A stretch of 62,542 bases of DNA from Desulfovibrio sp. (GCA_031287575.1 JAITSV010000049.1:1-62542); one strand, 5' to 3'. Counted from the first letter of the stretch, positions 18,133 through 27,322 are shown. Made by a program: numbers and translations. The notes: generated by a model from the sequence alone, not told the origin.

Positions 18133-20634
18133 ATGCCGACGGACGCCGCCCTGTTCACCCCGAACCTGACCGGACGCGACTACACCACGCCCGATCTGCG
18201 CGCCAAGCTCACCGGCGCGGCCCGCTACGCCGAGGACTTCCGGGCCGAAGGCATGCTTGCGTGCCGGCTGCTGACCAGCCCCATGCCCCATGCCCGGGTC
18301 GCCCGCCTGGACACGCGCGCCGCCCAGGGCATGCCTGGCGTGCGCGCCATTCTCACCGCCGATGAACTGCCGCCCCCGGCGGATTCGGTGGCCGACAGCG
18401 GCGCCACCATCAAGGCCAGCCCGTGGGCAGAGCCCGCCCTGAGCATGGAACCGCTGCATCAGGGCGCTCCCGTGCTGGCCGTGGCGGCAGTTGACGACGC
18501 CACCGCCGTCGCCGCCATCGAGGCCATCGAGATCGAATTCGCTCCCCTGCCCTTCGTCACGGACCCGCTGGACAGCCTGCGCCCCGGCGGCCCCGACGCC
18601 CGTACCGGGGGCAACGTCTGGCTCCCCCCCGCCAGGGCGGGCGAACAGGCCGCGGTGGGACGGCTGAAATGGACGGACGAGGACTTCCGCGCCGCCGGTC
18701 CGGGCAGGTTGCCCATGGGCAAGGCCGCCGCGGAATGGAGCTACGGCGACGTGGAGGCCGGCTTCCGGCAGTCCGCGCTGGTGCTGGACGAAAGCTTCGT
18801 CACCCCCAACGTCAGCCATCAGGCCCTGGAGACGCGCTCCACCCTGGCCTGGTGGGAAAACGGCAAGCTGTTCCTGGCTGCGGGCACCCAGAGCACCATC
18901 CAGACCGTACCGGCCATCGCCCGCTGGCTGAACATGGACCCCAAGGACATCGTGTTCCTCAGCGAGTACACGGGCGGCGGGTTCGGCGGCAAGATCACCG
19001 CCTCGGTGTCGGTGATCATCCCCGCCCTGCTGTCGCGCAAGGCCAATGCCCCGGTCATGCTGCGCGTCACCCGCGAGGAGGAACAGTACATCGGCCGGGC
19101 CAGGCCCAGTCTCGCCGGGCGCATGAAGGCCGGCTTCTCCCCGGAAGGCCGCCTTCTGGCGCTGGACCTGTTCGTGGTGCAGGACAACGGCCCCTACGAG
19201 CAGCAGCACGACGCCGCCATTGCCGGGCGCATGGGATCGCTGCTCTACCAGCCCCAAGCCATGCGCTGGCGGGGGGTGCCGGTGCTCACCAACACGCCCG
19301 TGCGCGGCGCGCAGACGGCCCCCGGCGGGTTGCAGGTCAGCGCCTTCATGGGGCCGCTGCTGGCCAAGGCCGCGCGGCGGCTCAACCTCGACCCGCTGGA
19401 CGTGTGCCGCATCAACGCGCCCGCGGGCCGCGCCCCCGTCGGGCCTCCCAGGCCGGACGGCACGCTCAACGCCGCCACCAGCGCCTTCGTGCGCGAAGCG
19501 CTGGACAAGGGGGCCCAGGCATTCCGCTGGGGCGAACGGCGCGCCCGCCCGGCGGACGCGGGCACGGTGCGGCGCGGCATCGGAGTGGCCACGGGGTGCT
19601 TCGTGGCCGGAACCGTGGGATTCGACGGGTTGTTCGTCATCACCCCCGAGGGGCGACTGCGCATCCACTGCGGGGTCGGCAACCTGGGCACCGAATCGTT
19701 CAGCGACGTGCAGCGCGTGCTGGCCGACGCCATGGACGTACCTTGGGAAGCCTGCGAAATTCTGTGGGGCAACACGGCCCGGCATCTGCCGTGGAGTTGC
19801 ATTTCCGGCGGCAGCCAGACCATCCATTCCATGTCGCGCGCCGCCCTTGCGGCGGCCCTTGACGCCCGGCGCAAGCTTGTCGGTATCGCCGCCGCCACCC
19901 TGGGCGGCGTGCCGGAGGACTACGACGTCGGCGGCGGACGGGTATTCCGGCGCGGCGACGGGCGCGGCCTGAGCCTGGGAGAGGCGGCGCGGCGGGCCAT
20001 CGAGCTCGGCGGCGCCTACGACGGCCACGAATGTCCGGACGACGTGCACGGGATGACCAGGACGGCCGTTGCGGCCCTGGCCGGGCAGGGACTCGTGGCC
20101 GTGGCCCGCGACGCCTTTCCCAGGGACGGACAGAGTTACTCGTACGTCGCCGCCTTCGCCGAGGTGGAACTGGACACCGAAACCGGCATGTACCGCATCA
20201 CCGACTTCCATGCCGAGGCCGACGCCGGCCGCGTCGTCCATCCCCGCGCCTTCGGCGGACAGATGGTGGGCCGCTCCATGCTCGGCATCGGTCATGCCAC
20301 CACCCAGAAATGGTTCTATGACACCCGCTACGGCCTGCCCGTGGCCAAGCGTTTCCACCAGACCCGCCCGCCGACCATCCTCAGCATGCCCGAGCGGTTC
20401 ACCTGGGGGGCCGTGGGCATCCCCGACCCGCAAACCCCGGTGGGGGCGCGGGGCATCGGCGAGCCGCCCACCGGCGCCGCCTGCGCCGCAGTGCTGTGCG
20501 CGCTGGCCCACGCCATGGGCGACGACGCGTTCATCCGCGCGCCGGTCATGGCCGACGCCGTGCTGGCCGCAATGGAACCGGAAAACGGAAAGAACCGCGC
20601 GAACCGCCCGCGCGGCCTTTCGGCCAACGTCTGA
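18133..20634 (+). CDS. Molybdopterin-binding catalytic subunit (PaoC/xanthine dehydrogenase large-subunit type)
   Basis: About 833 residues. The N-terminal a/b-hammerhead domain begins GAARYAEDF. The molybdopterin-binding part has EYTGGGFGGKI. The catalytic base glutamate of this family lies in GARGIGEPP near the C-terminus. The enzyme would oxidise aldehydes or heterocyclic substrates by water-derived hydroxylation at molybdenum. It has no signal of its own and is expected to be co-exported with the Tat-bearing small subunit. The order here (FeS, Mo, FAD) differs from E. coli paoABC (FeS, FAD, Mo). No MocA or XdhC-type cofactor chaperone gene is present in the window. Confidence 0.9.
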   Translation: MPTDAALFTPNLTGRDYTTPDLRAKLTGAARYAEDFRAEGMLACRLLTSPMPHARVARLDTRAAQGMPGVRAILTADELPPPADSVADSGATIKASPWAEPALSMEPLHQGAPVLAVAAVDDATAVAAIEAIEIEFAPLPFVTDPLDSLRPGGPDARTGGNVWLPPARAGEQAAVGRLKWTDEDFRAAGPGRLPMGKAAAEWSYGDVEAGFRQSALVLDESFVTPNVSHQALETRSTLAWWENGKLFLAAGTQSTIQTVPAIARWLNMDPKDIVFLSEYTGGGFGGKITASVSVIIPALLSRKANAPVMLRVTREEEQYIGRARPSLAGRMKAGFSPEGRLLALDLFVVQDNGPYEQQHDAAIAGRMGSLLYQPQAMRWRGVPVLTNTPVRGAQTAPGGLQVSAFMGPLLAKAARRLNLDPLDVCRINAPAGRAPVGPPRPDGTLNAATSAFVREALDKGAQAFRWGERRARPADAGTVRRGIGVATGCFVAGTVGFDGLFVITPEGRLRIHCGVGNLGTESFSDVQRVLADAMDVPWEACEILWGNTARHLPWSCISGGSQTIHSMSRAALAAALDARRKLVGIAAATLGGVPEDYDVGGGRVFRRGDGRGLSLGEAARRAIELGGAYDGHECPDDVHGMTRTAVAALAGQGLVAVARDAFPRDGQSYSYVAAFAEVELDTETGMYRITDFHAEADAGRVVHPRAFGGQMVGRSMLGIGHATTQKWFYDTRYGLPVAKRFHQTRPPTILSMPERFTWGAVGIPDPQTPVGARGIGEPPTGAACAAVLCALAHAMGDDAFIRAPVMADAVLAAMEPENGKNRANRPRGLSANV

Positions 20635-20652
20635 CCCGCACAGGAGCCCGAC

Positions 20653-21771
20653 ATGGCAACAGTACGCGACGGCATGCCGCACTTCGACCTGTACCAGCCG
20701 GACAGCGTGGAGGACGCCCTTGCCCTGCTGGACCGGCTGGGACGGGGCGCCCATATGGACGACGGCACGGACGGGCCTCTCCGGGCGTGGGTGCTGGCGG
20801 GAGGGCTGGACTGCCTGGAACGGTTCAAGGACCGCATCAGGCGTCCTTCGGCCGTGGTCGACCTTGCCCGCGTCGGCGCCCTGCGCGGCGTGCGCCGCGA
20901 GGGTGACGAGACGGTCATCGGCCCCATGACCACCCTTGCCGAGGTGGCCCGCCATCCGGACATCCGCGAACGGTTCGGCCTGCTGGCCGAGGCGGCCGCG
21001 CAGGTGGCATCGCCGCAGATCCGCAACCAGGGCACGCTGGGCGGCAATCTTTCGCAGGACGCCCGCTGCTGGTACTATCGGGGTGGCTGGCCCTGCTACC
21101 GGGCCGGGGGCAACATCTGCTACGCCGCCGCGCCCGGCGCCATGAACCGCGAGCACGCGGTGTTCGGCGCGCGCCGTTGCGTGGCCGTTTCGCCCTCCGA
21201 CACGGCCCCGGCGCTCGTAGCGCTGGAGGCGCGCCTGGTCATCCGCAACGCCGCGCGCACGCGGATGGTGGCGGCGGAGGACTACTTCCTCGGGCCGGAA
21301 ACGGACATCACCCGGCTTACCGTGCTCGAACCCGACGACCTGCTTGTGGAAATCCGCATTCCGCCGACCTGGGCCGGAACCCGGTTCCATTTCGAGAAGG
21401 TGCGTGACCGGCCGGTATGGGATTTCGCGCTGGCCAGCATCGCCGCCGCCATGCGGCAGACCGGCGACCGCATCGACCAAGCCCGCCTTGTCCTCGGCTC
21501 GGTGGCGGCCCGGCCGTGGCGGCTGCCCCAGGTGGAGGCGGCACTGGCCGGCCGCCCCCGCGAGGAGGCGGCGGATGCCGCGGACCTTGCCGTGCGGGGG
21601 GCCGTGCCGCTTGCCCACAACGGCTACAAGGTGACCCTGGCCCGCAATCTGGCGCGGCGCGCCATTCTCGGGCAGCCCCCCGGCGCGCCATCCCTGGCGA
21701 TGGGGGCGTCCGGCCTGATGGGAGCCCCCGACCCGTCCCCCGCCCGGCAAACCGGCAAGGAGGCGTCATGA
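20653..21771 (+). CDS. FAD-binding subunit with [4Fe-4S] insertion (PaoB-like)
   Basis: About 372 residues of the CO-dehydrogenase flavoprotein family, with FAD-contact motifs AGGLD near residue 50 and IRNQGTLGGNL at 123-133. Four cysteines (C139, C148, C156, C176) lie in an insertion right after the second FAD motif. This matches the extra [4Fe-4S] cluster known in PaoB and 4-hydroxybenzoyl-CoA reductase beta subunits and adds one step to the electron path. The start has GGAG upstream. Its TGA overlaps the ATG of the cytochrome b gene (ATGA at 21768-21771), showing translational coupling. Confidence 0.9.
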   Translation: MATVRDGMPHFDLYQPDSVEDALALLDRLGRGAHMDDGTDGPLRAWVLAGGLDCLERFKDRIRRPSAVVDLARVGALRGVRREGDETVIGPMTTLAEVARHPDIRERFGLLAEAAAQVASPQIRNQGTLGGNLSQDARCWYYRGGWPCYRAGGNICYAAAPGAMNREHAVFGARRCVAVSPSDTAPALVALEARLVIRNAARTRMVAAEDYFLGPETDITRLTVLEPDDLLVEIRIPPTWAGTRFHFEKVRDRPVWDFALASIAAAMRQTGDRIDQARLVLGSVAARPWRLPQVEAALAGRPREEAADAADLAVRGAVPLAHNGYKVTLARNLARRAILGQPPGAPSLAMGASGLMGAPDPSPARQTGKEAS

Positions 21772-22616
21772 ATTTCGTCACGTGGGGTGTTTCGCCCTGG
21801 GGGCAACCCGTCATCCTGCACGCCGCCTGGCATCTGCTGTGGTATGCCCTGATCGCGGGAGTGGCCTTCGTCCTCGCGCACGCGGCGTGGGTGCTGCTGC
21901 GCCCGTCGCCCGCGCCCGGCCCCGGCTCCGTCGGCGCCTCCGGCACCGCCGACGCCCTGCCCCGGCGCATCGTCCGCCACTCGCTGCCCGCCCGGCTATT
22001 CCACTGGGTCATGGCGGCGGCCATGCTGGTACTGCTGGGCACGGCCTTCCTGCCCAAGGCGGGCCTGCCTTTCGACTGGGTGGGGGCGCACGTGTGGGCT
22101 GGTGCGGTGCTGCTGGCGGCCATCGCCTTCCATGTGGTCCATGCCCTGTGCTGCATGGATTTCCGGGCCATCTGGCCCACGCCGGGCGACCTTGGCGAAC
22201 TGCGGGGGATCATCGATCCCCCGCAGTTCGCCAAGGTCGCGGACGGCCCGGTCCGCCGCCCCGGCAAATACCCGCTCGGCAACAAGCTCTACCACCTGGC
22301 GCTGGTTGCCGTGGGACTCACCCTTGCCGCCACCGGACTTGCCCTGCTGGTCCGCGTGCCCACCCCGTTCCTGCCCCACGCCCCCCACAGCCTGTTCGAC
22401 GACGCGGGCTGGGGCGCCGTTTATGCCTTGCATGGGCTGGCCGGTCTTTCGCTCGTCGCGCTGGTCATCATCCACGTCTACTTCGCCCTGCGCCCCGAAA
22501 AACGGCCCATCACCCTGTCCATGCTCACCGGCGACATGGACCGAGACTACTACCTCGCCCACCACGACCCGGAACGCTGGCGGGTGGACGCCTCCCCGCC
22601 CCCCATTACCCAATGA
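21768..22616 (+). CDS. Cytochrome b (formate-dehydrogenase gamma / b561 type) of the aldehyde oxidoreductase
   Basis: About 282 residues with five predicted membrane helices. Histidines at expected haem positions include HSLPARLFHWVM, VGAHVWAG, FHVVHAL, KLYHLALV and HGLAGLSLVALVIIHVY. The layout resembles the gamma subunit of membrane formate dehydrogenases, where two b haems pass electrons to quinone. Coupled to the flavoprotein gene by ATGA, it is probably the membrane outlet for electrons from periplasmic aldehyde oxidation. The first helix (about residues 14-45) precedes the usual four-helix core and may be an added anchor. Confidence 0.85.
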   Translation: MNFVTWGVSPWGQPVILHAAWHLLWYALIAGVAFVLAHAAWVLLRPSPAPGPGSVGASGTADALPRRIVRHSLPARLFHWVMAAAMLVLLGTAFLPKAGLPFDWVGAHVWAGAVLLAAIAFHVVHALCCMDFRAIWPTPGDLGELRGIIDPPQFAKVADGPVRRPGKYPLGNKLYHLALVAVGLTLAATGLALLVRVPTPFLPHAPHSLFDDAGWGAVYALHGLAGLSLVALVIIHVYFALRPEKRPITLSMLTGDMDRDYYLAHHDPERWRVDASPPPITQ

Positions 22617-22629
22617 CCGCAACGGAGCC

Positions 22630-23070
22630 ATGGACGCCATGCCCCACCGTGACGATGTCGCCATGTACTGCGACGCCATAGAGGAATGCTACGAATTCAT
22701 GCTGGCTTACGCCGCCCAAGGCGTGGCCGACGACCACGAGAGCCGCAACGGCGCGCAACTGCGGCAACTGCTGGCACGGGCGGTCGATGCCGCGTCGGGC
22801 CTGCCGGACGCCTGCGCAGCCGTGGCCGCCACCATGCCGCCCGACGTGGCGAGACCGTTCGAAGCCTACGCCGGCATGCTTCGCGCAGATGCGGAGAAAG
22901 CCCTTGCGGCCCTGCGCCTGGTGCTTGCACAGCCGCGCATATCATCCCAACTCGTGGATAACCTGAACGCCTCGCTGCACGTGCGCACCCTGCTGACCGA
23001 CGTGTTCCTGCTCGACGAGGTGCTGGCCGCCGGAAACACTGCTGCCGGGAACACCGAACCCGGAGGATAG
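22630..23070 (+). CDS. Uncharacterised helical protein of the aldehyde oxidoreductase operon
   Basis: About 146 residues, Ala-rich and predicted all-helical, with no signal peptide or membrane segment. It starts 13 bases after the cytochrome b stop with ACGGAG as ribosome site and ends before a strong terminator, so it is the last operon gene. I do not recognise the family. Its position suggests a cytoplasmic helper, such as a maturation or Tat-proofreading chaperone for the molybdoenzyme, which small helical proteins of this size often are. That role is inference from context only. Confidence 0.75.
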   Translation: MDAMPHRDDVAMYCDAIEECYEFMLAYAAQGVADDHESRNGAQLRQLLARAVDAASGLPDACAAVAATMPPDVARPFEAYAGMLRADAEKALAALRLVLAQPRISSQLVDNLNASLHVRTLLTDVFLLDEVLAAGNTAAGNTEPGG

Positions 23071-23118
23071 GCGTGCCCGTCGCGGCCGTGTGGACGGGAC
23101 CGCGACACGCGAACGGGA

Positions 23119-23150
23119 AAACGGGAAGGATGTCGGCATCCCTCCCGTTT
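23119..23150 (+). terminator. Terminator of the aldehyde oxidoreductase operon
   Basis: AAACGGGAAGGATG (23119-23132) pairs with CATCCCTCCCGTTT (23137-23150) over a four-base loop with one A-C mismatch. It lies between the operon and the convergent thiC gene. Downstream, around 23178-23210, a 10-base unit CCCAGCCCGG is repeated about three times. Confidence 0.8.
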
Positions 23151-23265
23151 CCGGATTCCGTCCGCCGCCGCCTGACCCAGCCCGGCCCAGCCCGGCCCAG
23201 CCCGGCTATCCGAGCATGCCCTGGGGTTCGCGGGGGTCCGTGAGATCAGGCGGCGCGGCGCGCTG

Positions 23266-24555
23266 CTACAGCGTGCCCTGCGGGTCGTCGCGCAGCATCT
23301 TCACGGCGCAGAACTTGCCGCACATGGCGCATTCCTCTTCATTGCGGTGTTCGCCACGGCGGGCATCCACCATTTCCGGGTCCAGCGCGCAGCGCTTCAT
23401 GCCGTCCCAGTCAAGGGCCATGCGGGCCCGCGACATGCCCGCCTCGCGTTCCAGTGCGTGACGGCGGCCAAGGGCCACCTCGCCCGCCTGCGCGGCGATG
23501 CGCGAGGCCATGACACCGGCCTTCACGTCCTCGATGGTGGGCAGGGTAAGGTGTTCGGCGGGGGTGAGGTAGCACAGGAAGTCCACCCCGGCGCGCACGC
23601 CGATGGCCCCGCCGATGGCCCCGGCGATATGGTCGTACCCCGGCGAGCTGTCGATGGTCAGCGGGCCCAGCACGTACAGCGGGGCGTTGTTGGTCAGCTT
23701 CTTGATGCCGACGATCTGCGCCTCCACCTCGTGCATGGGCACGTGGCCGGGCCCTTCGATCATGCACTGCACGCCTTCGGCCAGCCCCGCCTTGGCCAGG
23801 CGCCCCAGCATCATCACTTCATCCCACTGGGCGGCGTCGCCCGCGTCGGCGCCGGCGCCGGGGCGCAGGGCGTCGCCCAGCGACAGGGTGACGTTATGCT
23901 TGCGGGCGATCTCGAGGATGCGGTCGTACTGTTCCAGCAGGGGGTTTTCCTTGCCGTTCTTGCGCATCCAGCGGGCCAGGATGGACCCCCCGCGCGAGAC
24001 GATGCCCAGCACGCGCCCGCCCTCGGTGGCCCATTCGGCGCCGCGCCGGGTCAGGCCGCAGTGCACGGTCATGAAGTCCACGCCCTGCTCCGCCTGCATC
24101 TCGATTTCGGCAAACAACTCTTCCGGGTCCATGCCCGCCGGGTCCTTGCCCTTGTCCAGGTACTTCTGGGCCACGGAATACAGCGGCACGGTGCCCAGCG
24201 GCAGGGGGCAGGCGGCCAGCATGCCCTTGCGGATGGCCAGCAGGTCGCCCGCGATGGAAAGGTCCATCACGGTATCGGCCCCGGCGGCCAGGGCGGCGGC
24301 CAGCTTTTCGATTTCACGGTCGGGATTGTTGCACAGGGGCGAGGTGCCGATGTTGGCGTTGACCTTCACGCGGGAAGGCTGGCCGACAAGCAGCGGGCGC
24401 AACGAAGGGTGCGACGGATTGCCCAGCAGCACCATGGTGCCGCCTTCGATGCCGTCGCGGATGGTTTGGGGCGCAAGGCCCTCGTCCGCGGCCAGGGCCG
24501 CGAGATGGGTGTCGAGAACGCCCGCGAGCGCGGTGTTCCGGGTAAGGATGGACAT
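23266..24555 (-). CDS. thiC: Phosphomethylpyrimidine synthase ThiC
   Basis: About 429 residues, the radical SAM enzyme that rearranges aminoimidazole ribotide to the HMP moiety of thiamine in the cytosol. Family hallmarks are VNANIGTSPLCN, GADTVMDLS, EGPGHVPMHE, LYVLGPLTIDSSPGYDH and the C-terminal [4Fe-4S] motif CAMCGKFC (CX2CX4C). The start MSILTRNT at 24555 matches the usual N-terminus; a 22-codon upstream extension is rejected. The length fits the shorter clade of bacterial and archaeal ThiC, not the 600-residue form. No other thiamine genes are adjacent. Confidence 0.96.
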   Translation of the reverse strand: MSILTRNTALAGVLDTHLAALAADEGLAPQTIRDGIEGGTMVLLGNPSHPSLRPLLVGQPSRVKVNANIGTSPLCNNPDREIEKLAAALAAGADTVMDLSIAGDLLAIRKGMLAACPLPLGTVPLYSVAQKYLDKGKDPAGMDPEELFAEIEMQAEQGVDFMTVHCGLTRRGAEWATEGGRVLGIVSRGGSILARWMRKNGKENPLLEQYDRILEIARKHNVTLSLGDALRPGAGADAGDAAQWDEVMMLGRLAKAGLAEGVQCMIEGPGHVPMHEVEAQIVGIKKLTNNAPLYVLGPLTIDSSPGYDHIAGAIGGAIGVRAGVDFLCYLTPAEHLTLPTIEDVKAGVMASRIAAQAGEVALGRRHALEREAGMSRARMALDWDGMKRCALDPEMVDARRGEHRNEEECAMCGKFCAVKMLRDDPQGTL

Positions 24556-24559
24556 GGGT

Positions 24560-24625
24560 GGTCCCCGCTGCTGACTCAACGGGAAGGGGCCGGTGACGCC
24601 GACAACACGACGTCTCAGCACTATC
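24560..24625 (-). promoter_or_regulatory. Possible degenerate TPP riboswitch upstream of thiC
   Basis: On the minus strand GTGCTGAGACG (CTGAGA at 24613-24618) is followed by CGTCACC and, further on, CCCGTTGA and AGCGGGGA, which echo the THI element order. The diagnostic ACCTGAT half that should follow CCCGTTGA is missing. It is therefore either a diverged or partly deleted element or a chance match. Confidence 0.25.
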
Positions 24626-24769
24626 CGTTCGCACGGCGGCTGGCAAGGAGGAAAGGAGCGTGGTTGACGAGAGCACGACCTTGCCGGGCAGAGCTTCCAC
24701 GCTATCCCCGCCTCCTCGCCACATCACCCCCGCGTTGCGCCCGCCGCCCCGGCACGGTATACCCCGGCC

Positions 24770-25771
24770 ATGACTGGCGAACACGAAAAACGCATGCCCA
24801 GGCTGTTCTGGATCGGCAGCCCGTTCTTTTCGCAGGCCCTGCGCGACGAAGGCTGGCAGGTGCACGCCATGGACTTTCAGCAGGTGGCGGTGTTCGGCTG
24901 GGAGGACATCGTGCGCGCGGCGGGCTGGGAGCCAGACGTGGTGGTGGTGGCGGACAAGAGCCGCCCGCCCTTCGTGCTGGGCATGGAATCGTTCCCCTGC
25001 CTGACGGTGTTCTACTGCGTGGATTCGCACATCCACAGCTGGTACCCGCTGTACGCCCAGGCCTTCGACGTGTGCCTGATGAGCCTGCGCGACCACATTC
25101 CGCTGGTGGCCGGGCGGCGCCTGCCCGACGAGCGCATCTGGTGGACGCCCGCCTTCGCCAAGGACGCGGACCTGCCGCGCCCCCCCGCGCCGGAATGGGA
25201 TCTGCTGTTCGTGGGCACCGTGGACGCGGCCCGCACCCCTGCCCGCCACGCCTTCCTGCAACGGCTGGGGCAGCGCCTGCCGGGCCTGCACGTGACCCGG
25301 GGCGACTACCGGGCGCTGTACCCGCGCGGACGGCTGCTGCTGAACTACTGCGAACACGGCGACCTGAACTTCCGGGTGTTCGAGGCCCTGGGCTGCGGCG
25401 GGTGCCTGCTCACCCCGCGCATCGGCCACGGGCTGACCGACCTGTTCGAGGACGGGCGTGATCTCTTGCTGTACGAGACCGACGACATCGACAGCCTCGT
25501 GGAGGTGGCCCGCGCGGCGCTGTCCGATCCCGAACGGTGCGCGCGCATGGCGGCCTCGGGGCTGGCCAGGGTGGACGCCGCCCACCGGGCGCGCCACCGG
25601 GCACGCGACTTCACCGAACGGCTGCGCGGGCTGCCGCAGGACATCGTGGCGGAGCGGTGTGCCCAAGCCGACGACATCCGCCGCACCCACCTGCGCCTGA
25701 TCTACCTGCTGCTGGCCGAACAGATGCCCTCGCCCCTGCTGCGCGAAGCGTACCTGGCAGCGGCACGCTGA
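24770..25771 (+). CDS. CgeB-like family glycosyltransferase
   Basis: About 333 residues, no signal or membrane helices, so cytosolic. The N-terminal half is Rossmann-like (PDVVVVADKSRPPF, TVFYCVDSHIHSWYP). The C-terminal half has LLLNYCEHGDLNFRVFEALGCGG, where FEALGCGG is the nucleotide-sugar site typical of GT-B enzymes of the CgeB/Glyco_trans_1_2 group, followed by HGLTDLFEDGRDLLLY. Such enzymes decorate proteins, flagellin or polysaccharide. It is transcribed alone, divergent from thiC, and closed by its own terminator. Donor and acceptor are unknown. Confidence 0.8.
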   Translation: MTGEHEKRMPRLFWIGSPFFSQALRDEGWQVHAMDFQQVAVFGWEDIVRAAGWEPDVVVVADKSRPPFVLGMESFPCLTVFYCVDSHIHSWYPLYAQAFDVCLMSLRDHIPLVAGRRLPDERIWWTPAFAKDADLPRPPAPEWDLLFVGTVDAARTPARHAFLQRLGQRLPGLHVTRGDYRALYPRGRLLLNYCEHGDLNFRVFEALGCGGCLLTPRIGHGLTDLFEDGRDLLLYETDDIDSLVEVARAALSDPERCARMAASGLARVDAAHRARHRARDFTERLRGLPQDIVAERCAQADDIRRTHLRLIYLLLAEQMPSPLLREAYLAAAR

Positions 25772-25779
25772 ACGCGCAA

Positions 25780-25811
25780 ACGCCCGGCGGCCTGTGTGGC
25801 GTGCCGGGCGT
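25780..25811 (+). terminator. Stem-loop after the glycosyltransferase gene
   Basis: ACGCCCGGC (25780-25788) pairs with GCCGGGCGT (25803-25811) nine bases after the stop codon. The T-tract is weak. Confidence 0.55.
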
Positions 25812-25893
25812 ATGCCATGCAGCAAGATTCCGGAATTGTTGGCGCACCAGTTGCGGTCGACGCGCCAGATACGCCAGATACGTCGGTGACGGC

Positions 25894-26418
25894 TCAGGCC
25901 GTGTCTTTGCCGCCTTCCGTAGGTGCCGGGCCGGCTGCCGGAGCGGTGGCCACCCTGGTCTGCCGCTTGTGCTCGTCACGCTCGGCGCGCAACACGTCGG
26001 GGGCGATGAAGCCCAGCAGGGCCAAAATCTCTTCCGTCGGCAGAGGGTTGCCGGTGTTGCGGTGGTAGGCTTCGGCCTTGGCCACCTGGTCGGCATTCAC
26101 CAATCCCTTGCGCACCAGGCGTTCGGGCAGGCTTTCGCGCTGTTCGGTGGCGGATTGCACGGCGGCGTCGCGCAGCTGCCGGGCGCGGTCGGCTTCGTGC
26201 TCGGCGTGGGTATGCAGGCGGCCGCGCATGGAGGCCACGCTGGCCTGAAGGGTGCCGCAGTCCTCGGTCAGGTTGGCCAGGCGCATTTCCATGAGTTGGA
26301 TGTCGCGCTCGAGGGCCGCCTCGACCGCGCGCGAGGCGCCCCCGCCACCGCCGCCCAGCTTGGTGTACAGCAGCACCCCCGCCACGCAGCAGGCCAGCAG
26401 TATGTAGACGATGTCCAT
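25894..26418 (-). CDS. Membrane-anchored coiled-coil protein, uncharacterised
   Basis: About 174 residues: one N-terminal membrane helix (DIVYILLACCVAGVLLYTKL), a Gly-rich hinge, then a long helical coiled-coil region. Most of the protein probably lies in the cytosol. Residues 100-150 (RLVRKGLVNADQVAKAEAYH and EEILALLGFIAPDVL) look like the small helical module found at the N-terminus of type IV pilus and type II secretion ATPases (PilB/GspE), a speculative match. It lies downstream of another one-helix membrane protein in the same direction, 40 bases apart, and the two probably work together. Confidence 0.75.
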   Translation of the reverse strand: MDIVYILLACCVAGVLLYTKLGGGGGGASRAVEAALERDIQLMEMRLANLTEDCGTLQASVASMRGRLHTHAEHEADRARQLRDAAVQSATEQRESLPERLVRKGLVNADQVAKAEAYHRNTGNPLPTEEILALLGFIAPDVLRAERDEHKRQTRVATAPAAGPAPTEGGKDTA

Positions 26419-26458
26419 GCGCCTTCGATTCCTTCGCAGCCCGTGCGTCGCGATGTAC

Positions 26459-27322
26459 CTAATCGTCCAGCTTGAGATCCGGCAGCCCCCCCTTGCCACT
26501 CGAGGCACGGGACTCGGCCCGGCGTTCGCGGGCTTCGCGGTAAGCGGCCTCGTCCGCCAGATCAAGACGATCCGGGCGGTCGGCGTGGTCGGGGCCGAAG
26601 GAGAGCAGGTCCGCCTCGTCGGCATCCGGGGAATGGCGCGGGGCCGGGTGCGGTTCGTGGTCGCCGCGCCCTCGGGCCGAGCCGCCGAAGGCGTCCAGCG
26701 AAGAGGCGTCCAACGCGGAGGTATCCAGACCAGCGGTCCTGCCGCGCGTAGCACCCGCGGCCCTCGTTGCCGGGGCGGACAGGTCCAGGCTGGGCAGTTC
26801 CACCGCATGCAGGTCTGCCTCGCGCGGGGCGGCTGTCGTGCCGCCATCACGCACGCCATGCCCACCGTCATATCCCCGGCCGGGCACGCCGTCTGGCTGA
26901 CGATCCACCAGTTCCACGGGCTCCTCGAAGTCCATGGCCAGGCCGCCCGGCAGGCTGGATTCGGCGTCCTCGTGCACCAGACCGTACAGCGGATCGTCGC
27001 CCGTGCCGTATCCCGTATCGGTGCGGGCATCCGGGCCGGTGCCGTACTGCACGTGATACTGGCCTGCCGGTTCCTCGAACGCGTCGGCCCCGGCATCCGC
27101 GTGGGGGATGGACGGCAGCCCGGCGGCGGTCGCGCGCTGGGCGCGGGCCAGTTCGTTCACCCGCGCTTCCAGCGTGCGCAGGCCCGAGGCCAGCGCGGCG
27201 TGCTCGTCGCGCATGCCGCGCGCAAGTTCTTCCATGCCGCGCAGCACGAAATAGAACATCACCAGCAATCCCGCGAAACACAGCAGGATGAACATCATGA
27301 ACATGGTGGCGTTGTCGAACAT
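26459..27322 (-). CDS. Membrane-anchored Asp-rich protein, uncharacterised
   Basis: About 287 residues. An N-terminal membrane helix (MFMMFILLCFAGLLVMFYFV) precedes a short coiled coil (residues 30-65). After that comes a long, acidic, low-complexity tail rich in Asp, Gly and Ala that is likely disordered. AAAGGAA before the ATG at 27322 supports the start. It is the upstream partner of the coiled-coil membrane gene, which shares the same anchor-plus-coil design. No enzyme motif is seen. A scaffold or polar-organising role is possible but unsupported. Confidence 0.75.
   Translation of the reverse strand: MFDNATMFMMFILLCFAGLLVMFYFVLRGMEELARGMRDEHAALASGLRTLEARVNELARAQRATAAGLPSIPHADAGADAFEEPAGQYHVQYGTGPDARTDTGYGTGDDPLYGLVHEDAESSLPGGLAMDFEEPVELVDRQPDGVPGRGYDGGHGVRDGGTTAAPREADLHAVELPSLDLSAPATRAAGATRGRTAGLDTSALDASSLDAFGGSARGRGDHEPHPAPRHSPDADEADLLSFGPDHADRPDRLDLADEAAYREARERRAESRASSGKGGLPDLKLDD

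Noticed and set aside
23178-23210. CCCAGCCCGG repeats as a possible CRISPR or regulatory array
   Set aside because: Three adjacent short copies without spacers, most simply a local slippage repeat.
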